Shown here: piece by piece, positions 10,162-18,882 of the stretch | Position numbering within the stretch: position 1 is the stretch's first letter | Layout of the letters: every line of letters begins with the position of its first letter | Assembly (NCBI GenBank): GCA_947503575.1 | Contig: CANNDZ010000001.1 | Span: 1,426,001-1,490,000, forward strand | DNA from: an uncultured Kordiimonas sp. | GTDB lineage: Bacteria > Pseudomonadota > Alphaproteobacteria > Sphingomonadales > Kordiimonadaceae | Direction of reading: 5' to 3' | DNA: 64,000 nucleotides | The notes under the pieces: generated by a model | The model's input: the letters and a program-made list of their open reading frames with translations, nothing else | Databases searched by the model: none | What the model was told of the DNA's origin: nothing | Made by a program: the position numbers and the translations under genes

Positions 10162-10659
10162 TTATGTGCCGATATTGGTGCTACGTCGTTCCATTAAAAC
10201 GATATTTTTCCAGTCACCTTCCAATGCGCCAAGCCGCTCCCGTACGCCAATAATACGAAAGCCACACTTTTCATGTAAACGGATTGACGGCATGTTTTCT
10301 TCAAAAATACCGGCTTGTAGGGTCCATAGACCCAATTGTTCCGATACCGTAACAAGGTTGCTCAAAAGGGCTTTGCCTATACCCTTGCCGCGTGCGCTTT
10401 CAGCGATGTAAACGCTGACTTCTGCAACTCCGGCATAGGCGCAGCGGTCGGAAACTGGCCATAAAACAGCCCATCCGGATAAGGCAGTGTCACTCTCGAT
10501 TTGTGCAACAATTGCAGACCCTTGCACGGATTGCTGCTCCCATGAATTCTGCGATTTGGGTGCAGTTTCAAAGGTTGCCATTTTGGTGGCGATGCCCTCG
10601 GCATAAATGCGTTCAACATCGTGCCAATCAGTTGGCATGTAGGGACGGATGGTGGCCAT
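10162..10659 (-). CDS. GNAT acetyltransferase, phosphinothricin acetyltransferase type
   Basis: 165-residue GNAT enzyme. It begins MATIRPYMPTDWHDVERIYAEGI, carries ATFETAP in the substrate region, the acetyl-CoA loop ESARGKGIGKALL, and ends with LHEKCGFRIIGVRERLG, all of which match the PAT/Bar-like group that N-acetylates phosphinothricin or methionine sulfone-type compounds. The start is ATG 10659 with AAGGA upstream; extra in-frame codons further upstream do not resemble the family. The true physiological substrate is unknown. Confidence 0.85.
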   Translation of the reverse strand: MATIRPYMPTDWHDVERIYAEGIATKMATFETAPKSQNSWEQQSVQGSAIVAQIESDTALSGWAVLWPVSDRCAYAGVAEVSVYIAESARGKGIGKALLSNLVTVSEQLGLWTLQAGIFEENMPSIRLHEKCGFRIIGVRERLGALEGDWKNIVLMERRSTNIGT

Positions 10660-10810
10660 ATGATATCCTTTGACTGAAAATCTAGCCGTCCTGTTCACTG
10701 TTCGCAAGAGCGCACAAACAATATGAAGAGGTGCTATACGTGTTTTTGCAATGGCTACAATCAAGACTAGAGGCTAAATACTCGCTCCAGCGTGAATAAA
10801 GGAGTGAGAT

Positions 10811-11230
10811 ATGGAACATGCTTTACTGGGGCCGTTGCTGGCGCAAGTTGGTCTTACTTTGATAACCCTGTTGGTTTTGTATGCGAACCGTTTGCCACCG
10901 ATGATGGCTGCCAAACCTTCCAACGATGTGATGCAGGACCCCAAATCACTGGAAAGACTGCCTAAAACAGCCCGATTTGCTGCCCAGAATTACAATCACC
11001 AGTTTGAATCGCCCGTCCTGTTTTATGTTTTATGTTTGGGTGCCATGCTGGCGGGCTTAGGTACTGAAACAACGCTGCTCATCGCCTGGGCATATGTGGG
11101 CCTAAGGGTGCTGCATGCCATCATTCATATAACGTACAACAGGGTGATCCACAGGTTTATTGCTTTTTCTTGCAGTTCTCTGGCACTCATTGCCCTGTTT
11201 ATAGATATTGCCTTGCAGTATCTATCCTGA
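10811..11230 (+). CDS. MAPEG family membrane protein
   Basis: 139-residue protein with four hydrophobic segments. FAAQNYNHQFESPVLFYVLC near residues 56-75 and AWAYVGLRVLHAIIHITYN near residues 93-111 are the conserved helices of MAPEG proteins (membrane-associated proteins in eicosanoid and glutathione metabolism). AAAGGAG precedes the ATG. Bacterial members are poorly understood; glutathione-dependent activity is possible but not shown. Confidence 0.85.
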   Translation: MEHALLGPLLAQVGLTLITLLVLYANRLPPMMAAKPSNDVMQDPKSLERLPKTARFAAQNYNHQFESPVLFYVLCLGAMLAGLGTETTLLIAWAYVGLRVLHAIIHITYNRVIHRFIAFSCSSLALIALFIDIALQYLS

Positions 11231-11236
11231 ACCCTA

Positions 11237-11530
11237 TCAAGGCTTTGCGGGGCGTTGGGGGCCATCGGTCCGCCTCAGAACGCGGCGGATAAAGGCGGGC
11301 ATGTGCGGTGTCAGTCGGCGGAGTTGTGCATTTGTTTTGGGAAAACGCGGGCGGGTCCGTTTGATCCACCGCAGCACCAAGGGGTTGAACGCTGCCACAG
11401 TAACGCCAACGACCATCAGGACAAGCCCGGTTGGCAATGGCAACGGGAATGTAATAGCGCCCACCAGAAAAACCACAAAGCCGACCGGCAAGGCAATCCA
11501 ACGCAACAGATTTTTTATCGGTCTTGGCAC
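11237..11530 (-). CDS. Small PGPGW-type membrane protein (copy 1)
   Basis: 97-residue protein starting at GTG 11530 after AGGAG. Two adjoining hydrophobic segments flank FPLPLPTG, followed by a basic tail that ends PAFIRRVLRRT. The layout resembles the putative transmembrane family PF09656 (PGPGW). The protein at 21346-21612 has the same plan (PIPFGLILFIIGLLFL and YPYRRVLRET), so the two are likely paralogues. Function is unknown. It is convergent with the MAPEG gene. Confidence 0.7.
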   Translation of the reverse strand: MPRPIKNLLRWIALPVGFVVFLVGAITFPLPLPTGLVLMVVGVTVAAFNPLVLRWIKRTRPRFPKTNAQLRRLTPHMPAFIRRVLRRTDGPQRPAKP

Positions 11531-11682
11531 AAGATACTCCTGATAACTCCTGATTAAGATTACCCATCTTTTGTGACCATATATTGTCAGGTGATTTATG
11601 CTGCGCAGTTTGGCAAGATGGACACTGAGGAAAACGGGCCAGTTTACAATTGTGTTAACTCACTCACGGTAGGAGACGGCAA

Positions 11683-12225
11683 ATGGCTGATTTTTTTGAT
11701 CATATTACTGACAAGCATGCGGAATTTATTGCGCAGCAACCTATGTTTTTCACCGCGAGTGCGTGTGCAACCGGGCGCATTAACCTAAGCCCCAAGGGCA
11801 ACGACAGTTTTCGCGTTCTGTCTCCCACCCTGTGCGGGTTTCTGGACATGGGAGGCAGTGGCAATGAAACGGCGGCTCATATCAAAAATGATGGCCGGTT
11901 AACCATCATGTTTAACAGTTTCACGCGCAATGCTCTTATTTATCGCTTGTATGGCAAAGGCCGTGTTGTGCGCCCCCATCATGAAGACTATCCGGCCTTG
12001 CGAGAGAAGTTCCCGGCAGAAATCAAAGACCGACAGATTATCTTGTTGGACGTTGAAAGCACGCAAACAAGCTGCGGTTACGGTGTGCCGCTGGCAGACG
12101 GCATACAACATCGCGATACATTGCAAAAATGGGTTGAAAGCAAAGGTGAAGAGAAAATTCTTGAATATCAGCAGAAAAATAACCTGGTTTCCATTGACGG
12201 TTTTGAAACCGGTCTGAACGACTAA
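11683..12225 (+). CDS. Pyridoxamine 5'-phosphate oxidase-family protein
   Basis: 180-residue split-barrel flavoprotein of the PPOx-like group. Family features are the start DHITDKHAEFIAQQPMFFTASA, RINLSPKGNDSFRVLSP, and the strand GNETAAHIKNDGRLTIMF where FMN normally binds. It is not a true PdxH because the substrate motifs and length differ. AGGAGA precedes the ATG. The DUF2007 gene begins three bases after its stop. The reaction is not known; F420-free members often bind FMN or heme. Confidence 0.82.
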   Translation: MADFFDHITDKHAEFIAQQPMFFTASACATGRINLSPKGNDSFRVLSPTLCGFLDMGGSGNETAAHIKNDGRLTIMFNSFTRNALIYRLYGKGRVVRPHHEDYPALREKFPAEIKDRQIILLDVESTQTSCGYGVPLADGIQHRDTLQKWVESKGEEKILEYQQKNNLVSIDGFETGLND

Positions 12226-12228
12226 CGC

Positions 12229-12741
12229 ATGACGACGGCCCAACCAGATATGGATAAGCTGGTTGCCATTCGCTCCGGGTTGGATGGTCATCAGGCTCAG
12301 ATGCTGAAACTAAACCTTGAAGGGCAGGGGATACCTGCCTTTCTGGCCAATGAGCACACGGGTTCCATGAATTTCATGAGCAGTACAGACTTGTTTGTTC
12401 GCGCGAAAGACTGGCGTGCCGCCGAGAAGGCTCTGTCGGCGATTGAGCTAATGCCCGGCCGGTCTGGCCCTATTGATCCTGACGGTGAAGAGCACAGCTG
12501 CAACCATTGTGGTTCGCACCGCGTTCATCCATTCGTGGGAGAGATACCCACAATCGTTCCTTTTGTCAGAATTCAGGCGGACACTGGCGGCAAGTGGTTT
12601 CATTGCCTTGAATGCGATAGTTATTTTAACGATGGTCGCAAGCGGTTTGCTGGCCTGCCAATCGCCTTGGCATGGAGCGGCGTAATGGCCGCTGTTGCTC
12701 TGGGCCTGATCGTCTTGATTAACTGGCTGAAATATCTATAG
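12229..12741 (+). CDS. DUF2007 protein with zinc ribbon and C-terminal membrane anchor
   Basis: 170 residues in three parts. Residues of about 10-75 match the DUF2007 'prokaryotic signal transducing' fold (HQAQMLKLNLEGQGIPAFLAN, DLFVRAKDWRAAEKAL). Next come two CxxC pairs, CNHCG and CLECD, about 38 residues apart, that should bind zinc. The end is one hydrophobic helix (GVMAAVALGLIVLINWL). It is translated with the PPOx gene upstream. The role is unknown; the domain order suggests a membrane-tethered sensor or adaptor. Confidence 0.8.
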   Translation: MTTAQPDMDKLVAIRSGLDGHQAQMLKLNLEGQGIPAFLANEHTGSMNFMSSTDLFVRAKDWRAAEKALSAIELMPGRSGPIDPDGEEHSCNHCGSHRVHPFVGEIPTIVPFVRIQADTGGKWFHCLECDSYFNDGRKRFAGLPIALAWSGVMAAVALGLIVLINWLKYL

Positions 12742-12755
12742 AGACTACATAAAAG

Positions 12756-13220
12756 TTAGGCGGAAGCCATGTTTTTAGCGGCTCGCTTTATGGCTTTGCG
12801 AATGCGATAATAAGTGCCACAACGGCACAGATTGGTAATGCCAGCGTTGATGTCATCATCTGTGGGGTTCGGTGTGTCTTTCAGGAAAGCGGCTGTCGCC
12901 ATAATCTGGCCCGCTTGGCAGTAACCGCATTGCGGTACATCTTCTTCAATCCATGCGGCCTGAACCGGATGCAATGTATCGCCGTCTGCCAGCCCTTCAA
13001 TCGTTGTAATACTAGCGCCAGACAAAGATGCCATCGGAACAGAGCAGCTGCGCACAGCGTCGCCGTCAATATGTACAGTGCAAGCGCCGCACTGGCCAAT
13101 ACCACAGCCAAATTTGGTGCCTTTTAGCCCCGCTTCTTCGCGCAAGTGCCATAATAGCGGCATATCCTCATCACCATCAAAATTCTGGACGGCACCATTA
13201 ATACTGAAAGATATTGTCAT
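12756..13220 (-). CDS. Orphan [2Fe-2S] subunit, isoquinoline oxidoreductase alpha type
   Basis: 154-residue iron-sulfur protein of the xanthine oxidase family small subunit. Plant-type cluster cysteines are C39, C44, C47 and C59 ([13 protein letters not shown]), and the second cluster uses C98, C101, C132 and C134 ([22 protein letters not shown]). It normally passes electrons for a molybdenum-cofactor large subunit (IorB type), which is absent on both sides here. ATG 13220 is chosen for the GGGGGA site; 19 further upstream residues do not fit the family. Confidence 0.9.
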   Translation of the reverse strand: MTISFSINGAVQNFDGDEDMPLLWHLREEAGLKGTKFGCGIGQCGACTVHIDGDAVRSCSVPMASLSGASITTIEGLADGDTLHPVQAAWIEEDVPQCGYCQAGQIMATAAFLKDTPNPTDDDINAGITNLCRCGTYYRIRKAIKRAAKNMASA

Positions 13221-13387
13221 GCTTCCCCCGCGACAGTCATGCGCCCCCTTCTTCGGGGACAACATTTTATACTGCAAGGGTACGTTATTTGATAACAGAA
13301 GTCTTTACCGCTCGTCCCGTCGCGGCCACGGCTCATCGCTTAGCCACTGATAGTGAACGCGGCCATAGCCGGACGTTAGCGTAACTT

Positions 13388-13416
13388 TCGTGAAGCTAGT
13401 CTGTCGTGAAGCTAGT
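13388..13416. repeat. Short tandem duplication at the gshA 3' end
   Basis: The 13 bases TCGTGAAGCTAGT occur twice with a 16-base period (13388-13400, 13404-13416). One copy covers the gshA stop codon. Confidence 0.7.
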
Positions 13417-14776
13417 AGGAGTAGTCGGAGAAAATCTTCGTAACGTCACCGCCCCAGCGGCCATTCAGGTCTGCAAGAATGCGGTCTGCTGGTGTTTGGC
13501 CGGTCTCGGCACTTTCCCAAAGGTCATTTAGGAAACCCTGTTCAGTTTCGCCGCTGGTAGACAGGCGTGCCCGCTTTTTAAGACCTTGGTCTGCAATCCC
13601 CAGGACTTGTTTTGCCAGTTCCTGAAAAGACCTGCCCTTAACCTCGGTCGCCAGGCCCATTTTGGGTGCGTTGTCACGCATGGTGGTGATGTCTTCAAGT
13701 GACCATTCCTGCGTCAAAGCCAGTGCTTCTGCCTGTGCTTCCTGATCATACAACAGACCTACCCACAAAGCGGGCAGAGCACATAATCGGGACCAGGGTC
13801 CGCCGTCCGCGCCGCGCATCTCCAGGAAGGTTTTCAGGCGCACCTCCGGGAACAGCGTGGTCATATGGTCTTTCCAGTCTTCCATGGTTGGCAATTCGTC
13901 TGGGTATGCGGGCAGTTCACCTTTCATGAAGTCGCGAAAGCTTTGTCCGGCAGCGTTAATATACTTGCCGTCGCGGCGCACAAAATACATCGGGACGTCC
14001 AGCACATGGTCCACCCAGCGTTCAAATCCCATTCCGTCTTCAAAAACGAAAGGCAGCATGCCACAGCGGTCAGGGTCTGTGTCTGTCCATACGTGCGAGC
14101 GAAGGCTGCGCATACCGTTAGGGCGGCCTTCCTTCAGCGGTGAGTTTGCAAACAGCGCGGTCGCTAGTGGTTGCAACGCCAGACTTATACGGAATTTTTC
14201 CACCATGTCCTGCTCGCTGGCGAAGTCCAGATTAACCTGCACCGTACAGGTGCGAAGCATCATATCCAGACCAAGCGTGCCGACCGTTGGCATATAATTG
14301 CGCATGATGTCATAGCGCGCTTTCGGCATAATGGGGGCGTCTTCGCGCCGTAGGGTCGGATGAAAGCCTAACCCTAAAAACCCGATATCCAGTTCTTCCC
14401 CAATTTCCTTTGCCATGCGCAGGTGGGATGTTGTCTCATTGCAGGTTTGGTGGATTGTCTCAAGCGGTGCCCCGGATAGCTCAAACTGGCCACCGGGTTC
14501 CAGTGTTACAGAGGCACCGTCTTTCAGGCCAGCAATGATATTGCCGTTTTCTTCAACCGGTTCCCAGCCGCGTTTGGCAAAAGCCTGCAACACGTCCCGA
14601 ATTCCGGGTTTGCCGTCTTCGCCCAAATAGCTTAGCGGACCATTATTTTTCCGGTGGAAGATGAATTTTTCATGCTCTGATCCAATGCGCCAGCTATCAC
14701 GGTCTGGTTTGCTGCCGGTTTCCAGAAACTCAACAAGCTGAGCTTTACTGGCGATCACTTGATTGTCGCTTGGCAT
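13412..14776 (-). CDS. gshA: Glutamate-cysteine ligase, plant/alphaproteobacterial type
   Basis: First step of glutathione synthesis (454 aa). Family features are WRIGSEHEKFIF near the N-terminus, SVTLEPGGQFELSGAPLETI, PRYD-like region KARYDIMRNYMPTVG, and the conserved FEDGMGFERWVDHVLDVPMYF. This is the class shared by plants and alphaproteobacteria, distinct from E. coli GshA. ATG 14776 (MPSDNQ) is preferred to an upstream in-frame codon. Cysteine dioxygenase lies 122 bases upstream on the same strand, so two cysteine-using enzymes are neighbours. Confidence 0.94.
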   Translation of the reverse strand: MPSDNQVIASKAQLVEFLETGSKPDRDSWRIGSEHEKFIFHRKNNGPLSYLGEDGKPGIRDVLQAFAKRGWEPVEENGNIIAGLKDGASVTLEPGGQFELSGAPLETIHQTCNETTSHLRMAKEIGEELDIGFLGLGFHPTLRREDAPIMPKARYDIMRNYMPTVGTLGLDMMLRTCTVQVNLDFASEQDMVEKFRISLALQPLATALFANSPLKEGRPNGMRSLRSHVWTDTDPDRCGMLPFVFEDGMGFERWVDHVLDVPMYFVRRDGKYINAAGQSFRDFMKGELPAYPDELPTMEDWKDHMTTLFPEVRLKTFLEMRGADGGPWSRLCALPALWVGLLYDQEAQAEALALTQEWSLEDITTMRDNAPKMGLATEVKGRSFQELAKQVLGIADQGLKKRARLSTSGETEQGFLNDLWESAETGQTPADRILADLNGRWGGDVTKIFSDYSY

Positions 14777-14898
14777 AAAGGCGAAGTCCCTGCTCTTCGA
14801 TATCGAACGAAGGTAGGGCTGGTTTCCTCTGCTTTCAAGCAAGTTAAAGTGAATTCACGGCTATGTGAGCTAATCTGGTCTATTTGCAGCTGCCTGAA

Positions 14899-15456
14899 TT
14901 AGTGCTGATACCACTTATTCAGGCCTTCAGGTTCTGCTTCCAGGTTCATACCGTATATGTGAAGGGTGGTTGCTGGGGCTTGTGTTGGGTTGAAGATACG
15001 GTGAATTCCGCAAGGGTCAGGGTCAACTGTGGCTACTGTGCCGGGGCCAGCCAACAGTTTGCCGGTTGAGACAAGGCAGGGTGCTTCGGGGACACCGGGT
15101 TCAGTATCGCGGGTTTTATGCGCAAAGGTTTCGCATCCTACTTCACCCTCCAGAACGCCGACACACCCCCAGGCATTGTGACCGTGGATGGGGGTACAGG
15201 CACCTGGCATCCAGCGCAAGGTCATTACGCTAAAGCGGCCACCAGGGTCTGTGTGCAGCAACTGGCGTGCATAACCAAACTCGTTCACAAGGTTCTCGGA
15301 CGGGGGCATGGTATTGACGTGGGGCAGGGCAAGGCGCAATAAACTGGCCACCGCCGGACGGTGATTGCAGCAATCAAGGTCTCTGGTAATTATTCCAGCT
15401 TCATCAATGAGTTTGGAAAGCTGTGTGCCGTTTCTGAAACAAAATGCTCCGTCCAT
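14899..15456 (-). CDS. Cysteine dioxygenase
   Basis: Cupin non-heme iron enzyme (185 aa) that oxidises cysteine to cysteine sulfinate. Iron ligands are H91 and H93 in TPIHGHNAWGC, with the third histidine in GIHRIFNP. An arginine (GYARQLL, R64) aligns with Arg60 of mammalian CDO, which favours cysteine over 3-mercaptopropionate. C98 and the tyrosine of LHIYGMN align with the Cys93-Tyr157 crosslink pair, which many bacterial members lack. It precedes gshA on the same strand. Confidence 0.88.
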   Translation of the reverse strand: MDGAFCFRNGTQLSKLIDEAGIITRDLDCCNHRPAVASLLRLALPHVNTMPPSENLVNEFGYARQLLHTDPGGRFSVMTLRWMPGACTPIHGHNAWGCVGVLEGEVGCETFAHKTRDTEPGVPEAPCLVSTGKLLAGPGTVATVDPDPCGIHRIFNPTQAPATTLHIYGMNLEAEPEGLNKWYQH

Positions 15457-15629
15457 GATGGTATCTAGTCCCCAAAAGCTAATAAAATGATTTAAAGTAG
15501 GACGATAATACCACTTAGGTGATGAAAAGTGTTTCCTATTTTTCGTTTATATGAGGTTTTTTTGGAAATTCTATATTGCCACAGGAAAGCTGGCTGCAAA
15601 ATCATTCCATGTTTGCCTAGTGCGGTAGA

Positions 15630-16361
15630 CTACCAATCCCCCAGGGCAGATTGCCACAAGCTGATGGCGGCCATGGCCGCCGTATCTGCACGTAATACAC
15701 GGGGCCCCAGTGATACAGTTACACAGTTTGGGTGCTGGCGAATCATACGGCGTTCTGCATCATCAAATCCACCTTCGGGCCCGATCAGTAACCCCCACGG
15801 GCCCGGGTTACTTTTCGCTGCTACTTTTTGTAGCGCGGCATGGGCAGGTTCACCAGACAGGTCTTCATCACAGAACATCAGGTGCCGGTCTGAAGGCCAG
15901 TCTTGAAGCAGTTTTTCTAACTTCGTGACATCGCCGACGGTTGGCACTGTCAGTCGCTCGCATTGCTCTGCGGCTTCTACGGCGTTGGCAACCATCCGGT
16001 CTGTTTTGACGCGGTCCACGATTGTCCGTCTTGTCATCACCGGAATAAGGCGGTCAACGCCCAATTCGGTCGCTTTCTGTGCGATGAAGTCAAGACGGGC
16101 TTTTTTTATGGGGGCGAAAGCAAGCCAAAGATCTGGCTCGTTGCTTTGAGGCTTTGTTTGCTGCTGTATATCAAGGATAACAGTGCGCTTTTCGATACCC
16201 GTGATTAAGGCAGCCCACTCGCCATCGCGCCCATTGAATAGAGCAACGCTATCGCCAACTTTTTGGCGCATGACCGTGGCAAGATAATGCGATTGTTCCC
16301 GATCCAGTTCGATAGAAACGCCAAGCGTTAGGACATCATTTATAAACAAGCGGATCGACAT
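15630..16361 (-). CDS. rsmE: 16S rRNA (uracil-1498-N3)-methyltransferase
   Basis: SPOUT methyltransferase (243 aa) that methylates U1498 of 16S rRNA. Knot motifs are LLIGPEGGFDDAE and LGPRVLRADTAAMAAISLWQ, and KKARLDFIAQKATELGVDRLIPV is the usual central signature. Its ATG follows directly on the TAA of the gene at 16362-17132, so the two are probably cotranscribed. Length and motifs are normal. Confidence 0.95.
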   Translation of the reverse strand: MSIRLFINDVLTLGVSIELDREQSHYLATVMRQKVGDSVALFNGRDGEWAALITGIEKRTVILDIQQQTKPQSNEPDLWLAFAPIKKARLDFIAQKATELGVDRLIPVMTRRTIVDRVKTDRMVANAVEAAEQCERLTVPTVGDVTKLEKLLQDWPSDRHLMFCDEDLSGEPAHAALQKVAAKSNPGPWGLLIGPEGGFDDAERRMIRQHPNCVTVSLGPRVLRADTAAMAAISLWQSALGDW

Positions 16362-17132
16362 TTATTTGGCTTTTTTCTGCTTTGAATAGTGCTCATCAAT
16401 TTGCATTTGATCTTGTTTTCTTCTCTCTTGTCTGTCTTCTTCTGAGTAAACATTGACCTCGAGCCGTCCAAGTCGTGACACTCTCCCAATCGCATCGGCA
16501 ATTTTCTTTTGATGCTTTGCTATTTCATATACTGGATCAGACCCAATCGTAGTTGTGCCTTCAAAGTAATCTAGGTTCAATTTGCATTCAGTTTGTTGAA
16601 AGCTGCCTGCGTAGTCGATCCATTTGATAGAAGTCAGGATTTCGAACCCCTTTGGGTTTGCGATATCCCAGTACATGAAGCAGAAATGCTCTACACGGCT
16701 TCCTGCTTTCATCAAAGGTATGCTACTTGATAAGAAGCCAACATTTGTAAAGTGCTTATCGTCTTTTTTTCCTTTGACGAATTCTGTTTCTTTTTGGTCT
16801 AAAATATCAATTTGGATATCTCTGGCAATTCCCATCCCGACATTTTCTAATACAAGCAACATTGCTGGCTTATGTAGTTGATGCTCTTCAATAGTTAAAA
16901 CTATGTGGGCCGATTGGTTGTGATGCCGTGATCTAGCCGTTTCTGACCAAAGTAACCAAGTGAACACAGCGAGCACAATGGTTGCACCAGCGACTGCGAA
17001 GTCACTAATGTTACCAAAACTAATCTCATCGAAAAACTGCAGGGCAATCGCAGAGCTAAAGCCTAAGAAGTACCCGGCCAGTGTTAGAACTGCATAGTTA
17101 TCTTGCCAAAATTTGTTCAGTTTAAGTAGCAT
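16362..17132 (-). CDS. AT-rich membrane protein of unknown function
   Basis: 256 residues with two N-terminal hydrophobic segments (YAVLTLAGYFLGFSSAIAL and FAVAGATIVLAVFTWLLW), then a soluble domain of about 180 residues (LVLENVGMGIARDIQIDI, WDIANPKGFEILTSIKWIDYAG) and a charged tail (YSEEDRQERRKQDQMQ). The layout resembles small membrane-anchored beta-sandwich proteins often seen in accessory DNA; no catalytic motif is visible. Its codon use is visibly more AT-rich than its neighbours, and it separates rsmE from ubiA, which are usually adjacent and divergent in this group. Recent acquisition is a reasonable inference. Confidence 0.75.
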   Translation of the reverse strand: MLLKLNKFWQDNYAVLTLAGYFLGFSSAIALQFFDEISFGNISDFAVAGATIVLAVFTWLLWSETARSRHHNQSAHIVLTIEEHQLHKPAMLLVLENVGMGIARDIQIDILDQKETEFVKGKKDDKHFTNVGFLSSSIPLMKAGSRVEHFCFMYWDIANPKGFEILTSIKWIDYAGSFQQTECKLNLDYFEGTTTIGSDPVYEIAKHQKKIADAIGRVSRLGRLEVNVYSEEDRQERRKQDQMQIDEHYSKQKKAK

Positions 17133-17198
17133 AGGCTAAACTAGAATATTTCCTGAAACAGATGTGGTTAAAGAAGCGGACTTGTTTTGAAAGTCTAG

Positions 17199-18164
17199 TT
17201 GAAGGATAAAAAAATAGAAACAAATGATCAAAGTCCGGTCGAAAAGGTAGTTGAAACCGCAGATGCGGTTGATGGCAGCTGGGTGTATCGACGTGCGCCG
17301 CTTGTGCTTCGGCCATATCTAAAGCTGGCGCGGCTTGACCGGCCAGTCGGTACGTGGCTGTTGTTGTGGCCTTGCCTTTGGTCGATGGCGCTTTCAATCG
17401 TTGGTTATAGCCTGCTGGAACTTGGCTATATCGCATTTTTGTTCGCCGTCGGATCACTAGCGATGCGCGGGGCTGGTTGTACTTACAATGATATTGTCGA
17501 TGCCGATTTTGACGGTCAGGTTGACCGAACGCGGTCACGCCCCATTCCCGCAGGAGAGGTGACAATCAGCAAAGCCTGGGTATTTCTGATCGCACAGTGT
17601 CTTGTGGGCTTGGTGGTTCTGCTGCAATTTAACCAGTTCAGTATCTTTCTTGGGTTAGGGTCGCTGGCGCTGGTTGCTGCCTACCCGTTTATGAAGCGCA
17701 TCACAGGCTGGCCGCAGGCATGGCTTGGCCTCACGTTCAATTGGGGTGCCCTGATGGGGTGGGCTGCCCTTGATGGCAGCCTCAGCCCGGCAGCAATTAC
17801 GCTGTATGGTGCATGCGTGTTCTGGACGTTGGGGTATGACACCATTTATGCCCATCAGGACAAGGAAGATGATGCTCTGATCGGGGTTGGGTCGACGGCC
17901 CTGACGCTCGGCGATAAGACTAAACCCGCTTTGTGGATTTTCTATGGGTTGTTTTTTATTGGGCTGGTGGTGGCAGGAACGCTTGCAAACCTTGGTGTAA
18001 TCTTCTATGTCGGCATCGCATTTGCGGGCACGCAGCTTGTGTCGCAGATCAGGACGGTGGATTTGGACGACCCGGAAACATGCTTAGGCGTGTTTCGTTC
18101 CAACATAGAATTTGGTGGTGTCGTGCTTCTGGCCTTCATTCTTGGTCACTATACCGTGCTTTAA
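17199..18164 (+). CDS. ubiA: 4-hydroxybenzoate polyprenyltransferase
   Basis: Ubiquinone pathway membrane prenyltransferase (321 aa, or slightly less if a later start is used). The two aspartate motifs are NDIVDADFD and YDTIYAHQDKEDD, both needed to bind Mg-diphosphate, and the helices RPVGTWLLLWPCLWSMAL and QAWLGLTFNWGALMGWAAL are typical. An in-frame TAG stands directly before the TTG start at 17199; a GTG near 17286 is an alternative. No strong ribosome site is seen for the TTG. Confidence 0.93.
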   Translation: MKDKKIETNDQSPVEKVVETADAVDGSWVYRRAPLVLRPYLKLARLDRPVGTWLLLWPCLWSMALSIVGYSLLELGYIAFLFAVGSLAMRGAGCTYNDIVDADFDGQVDRTRSRPIPAGEVTISKAWVFLIAQCLVGLVVLLQFNQFSIFLGLGSLALVAAYPFMKRITGWPQAWLGLTFNWGALMGWAALDGSLSPAAITLYGACVFWTLGYDTIYAHQDKEDDALIGVGSTALTLGDKTKPALWIFYGLFFIGLVVAGTLANLGVIFYVGIAFAGTQLVSQIRTVDLDDPETCLGVFRSNIEFGGVVLLAFILGHYTVL

Positions 18165-18202
18165 CAGGTGGTTCATAATAGCTCCCATCAAGGAACAGAT
18201 TG

Positions 18203-18727
18203 ATGAATGTTAACAAGATTGCTGTTGGTGCGAACGCCCCATGGGACGTAAATGTCATCATTGAAGTGCCTGCTGGCACAGAACCAGTGAAATACGAGCT
18301 AGATAAAGAGTCTGGTGCTCTTTTTGTCGATCGTATCATGCACACCAGTATGCGGTATCCGTGTAACTACGGATTTATTCCGCATACGCTTGCGGATGAT
18401 GGGGACCCTGTTGATGTGATTTTGGCCAACCATACGCCGATTATGCCGGGTGCAGTTGTTCGGTGTCGCCCTATTGGCGTGCTGGTGATGGAAGATGAAG
18501 CCGGTATGGATGAAAAACTGCTTATGGTGCCTGTCGACAAACTTCATCCGTTTCACAGCGATGTTGAAAGCTACGAAGAATTACCGAAGATATTCTTGGA
18601 TCAAATCTCTCACTTTTTTGAGCACTATAAAGACCTTGAGGCGGGAAAGTGGGTGAAAATCAAAGGTTGGGAAGGTGCTGAGAAAGCAGCTAGCCTGATC
18701 GAAAAAGCGATTAAGGCAGCGTCCTGA
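18203..18727 (+). CDS. ppa: Inorganic pyrophosphatase, family I
   Basis: Soluble hexameric-type pyrophosphatase (174 aa). It hydrolyses PPi made by biosynthesis. The active-site block DDGDPVDVIL gives the three metal-binding aspartates, and PAGTEPVKYELDKESGAL plus YPCNYGFIPHT are family hallmarks. ATG 18203 with AAGGAA is chosen over the TTG one codon earlier. A strong terminator follows. Confidence 0.96.
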   Translation: MNVNKIAVGANAPWDVNVIIEVPAGTEPVKYELDKESGALFVDRIMHTSMRYPCNYGFIPHTLADDGDPVDVILANHTPIMPGAVVRCRPIGVLVMEDEAGMDEKLLMVPVDKLHPFHSDVESYEELPKIFLDQISHFFEHYKDLEAGKWVKIKGWEGAEKAASLIEKAIKAAS

Positions 18728-18756
18728 CCTGCTTGGTCTTTCTTTCGTAATTTGAC

Positions 18757-18786
18757 AAGGCTCGGTTTTATCCGGGCCTTTTTTGT
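18757..18786 (+). terminator. Rho-independent terminator after ppa
   Basis: Stem AAGGCTCGG/CCGGGCCTT (one G-T pair) with a short T-rich loop and a run of six T. Confidence 0.88.
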
Positions 18787-18882
18787 GTCTATTCCCGTTT
18801 ATTCACCTTGTAGTCTTAAGATGAATTCCAAAGACTGTCTGTATCAAACAACACGTTATCCAACACAGAAATGGAGACAGAC

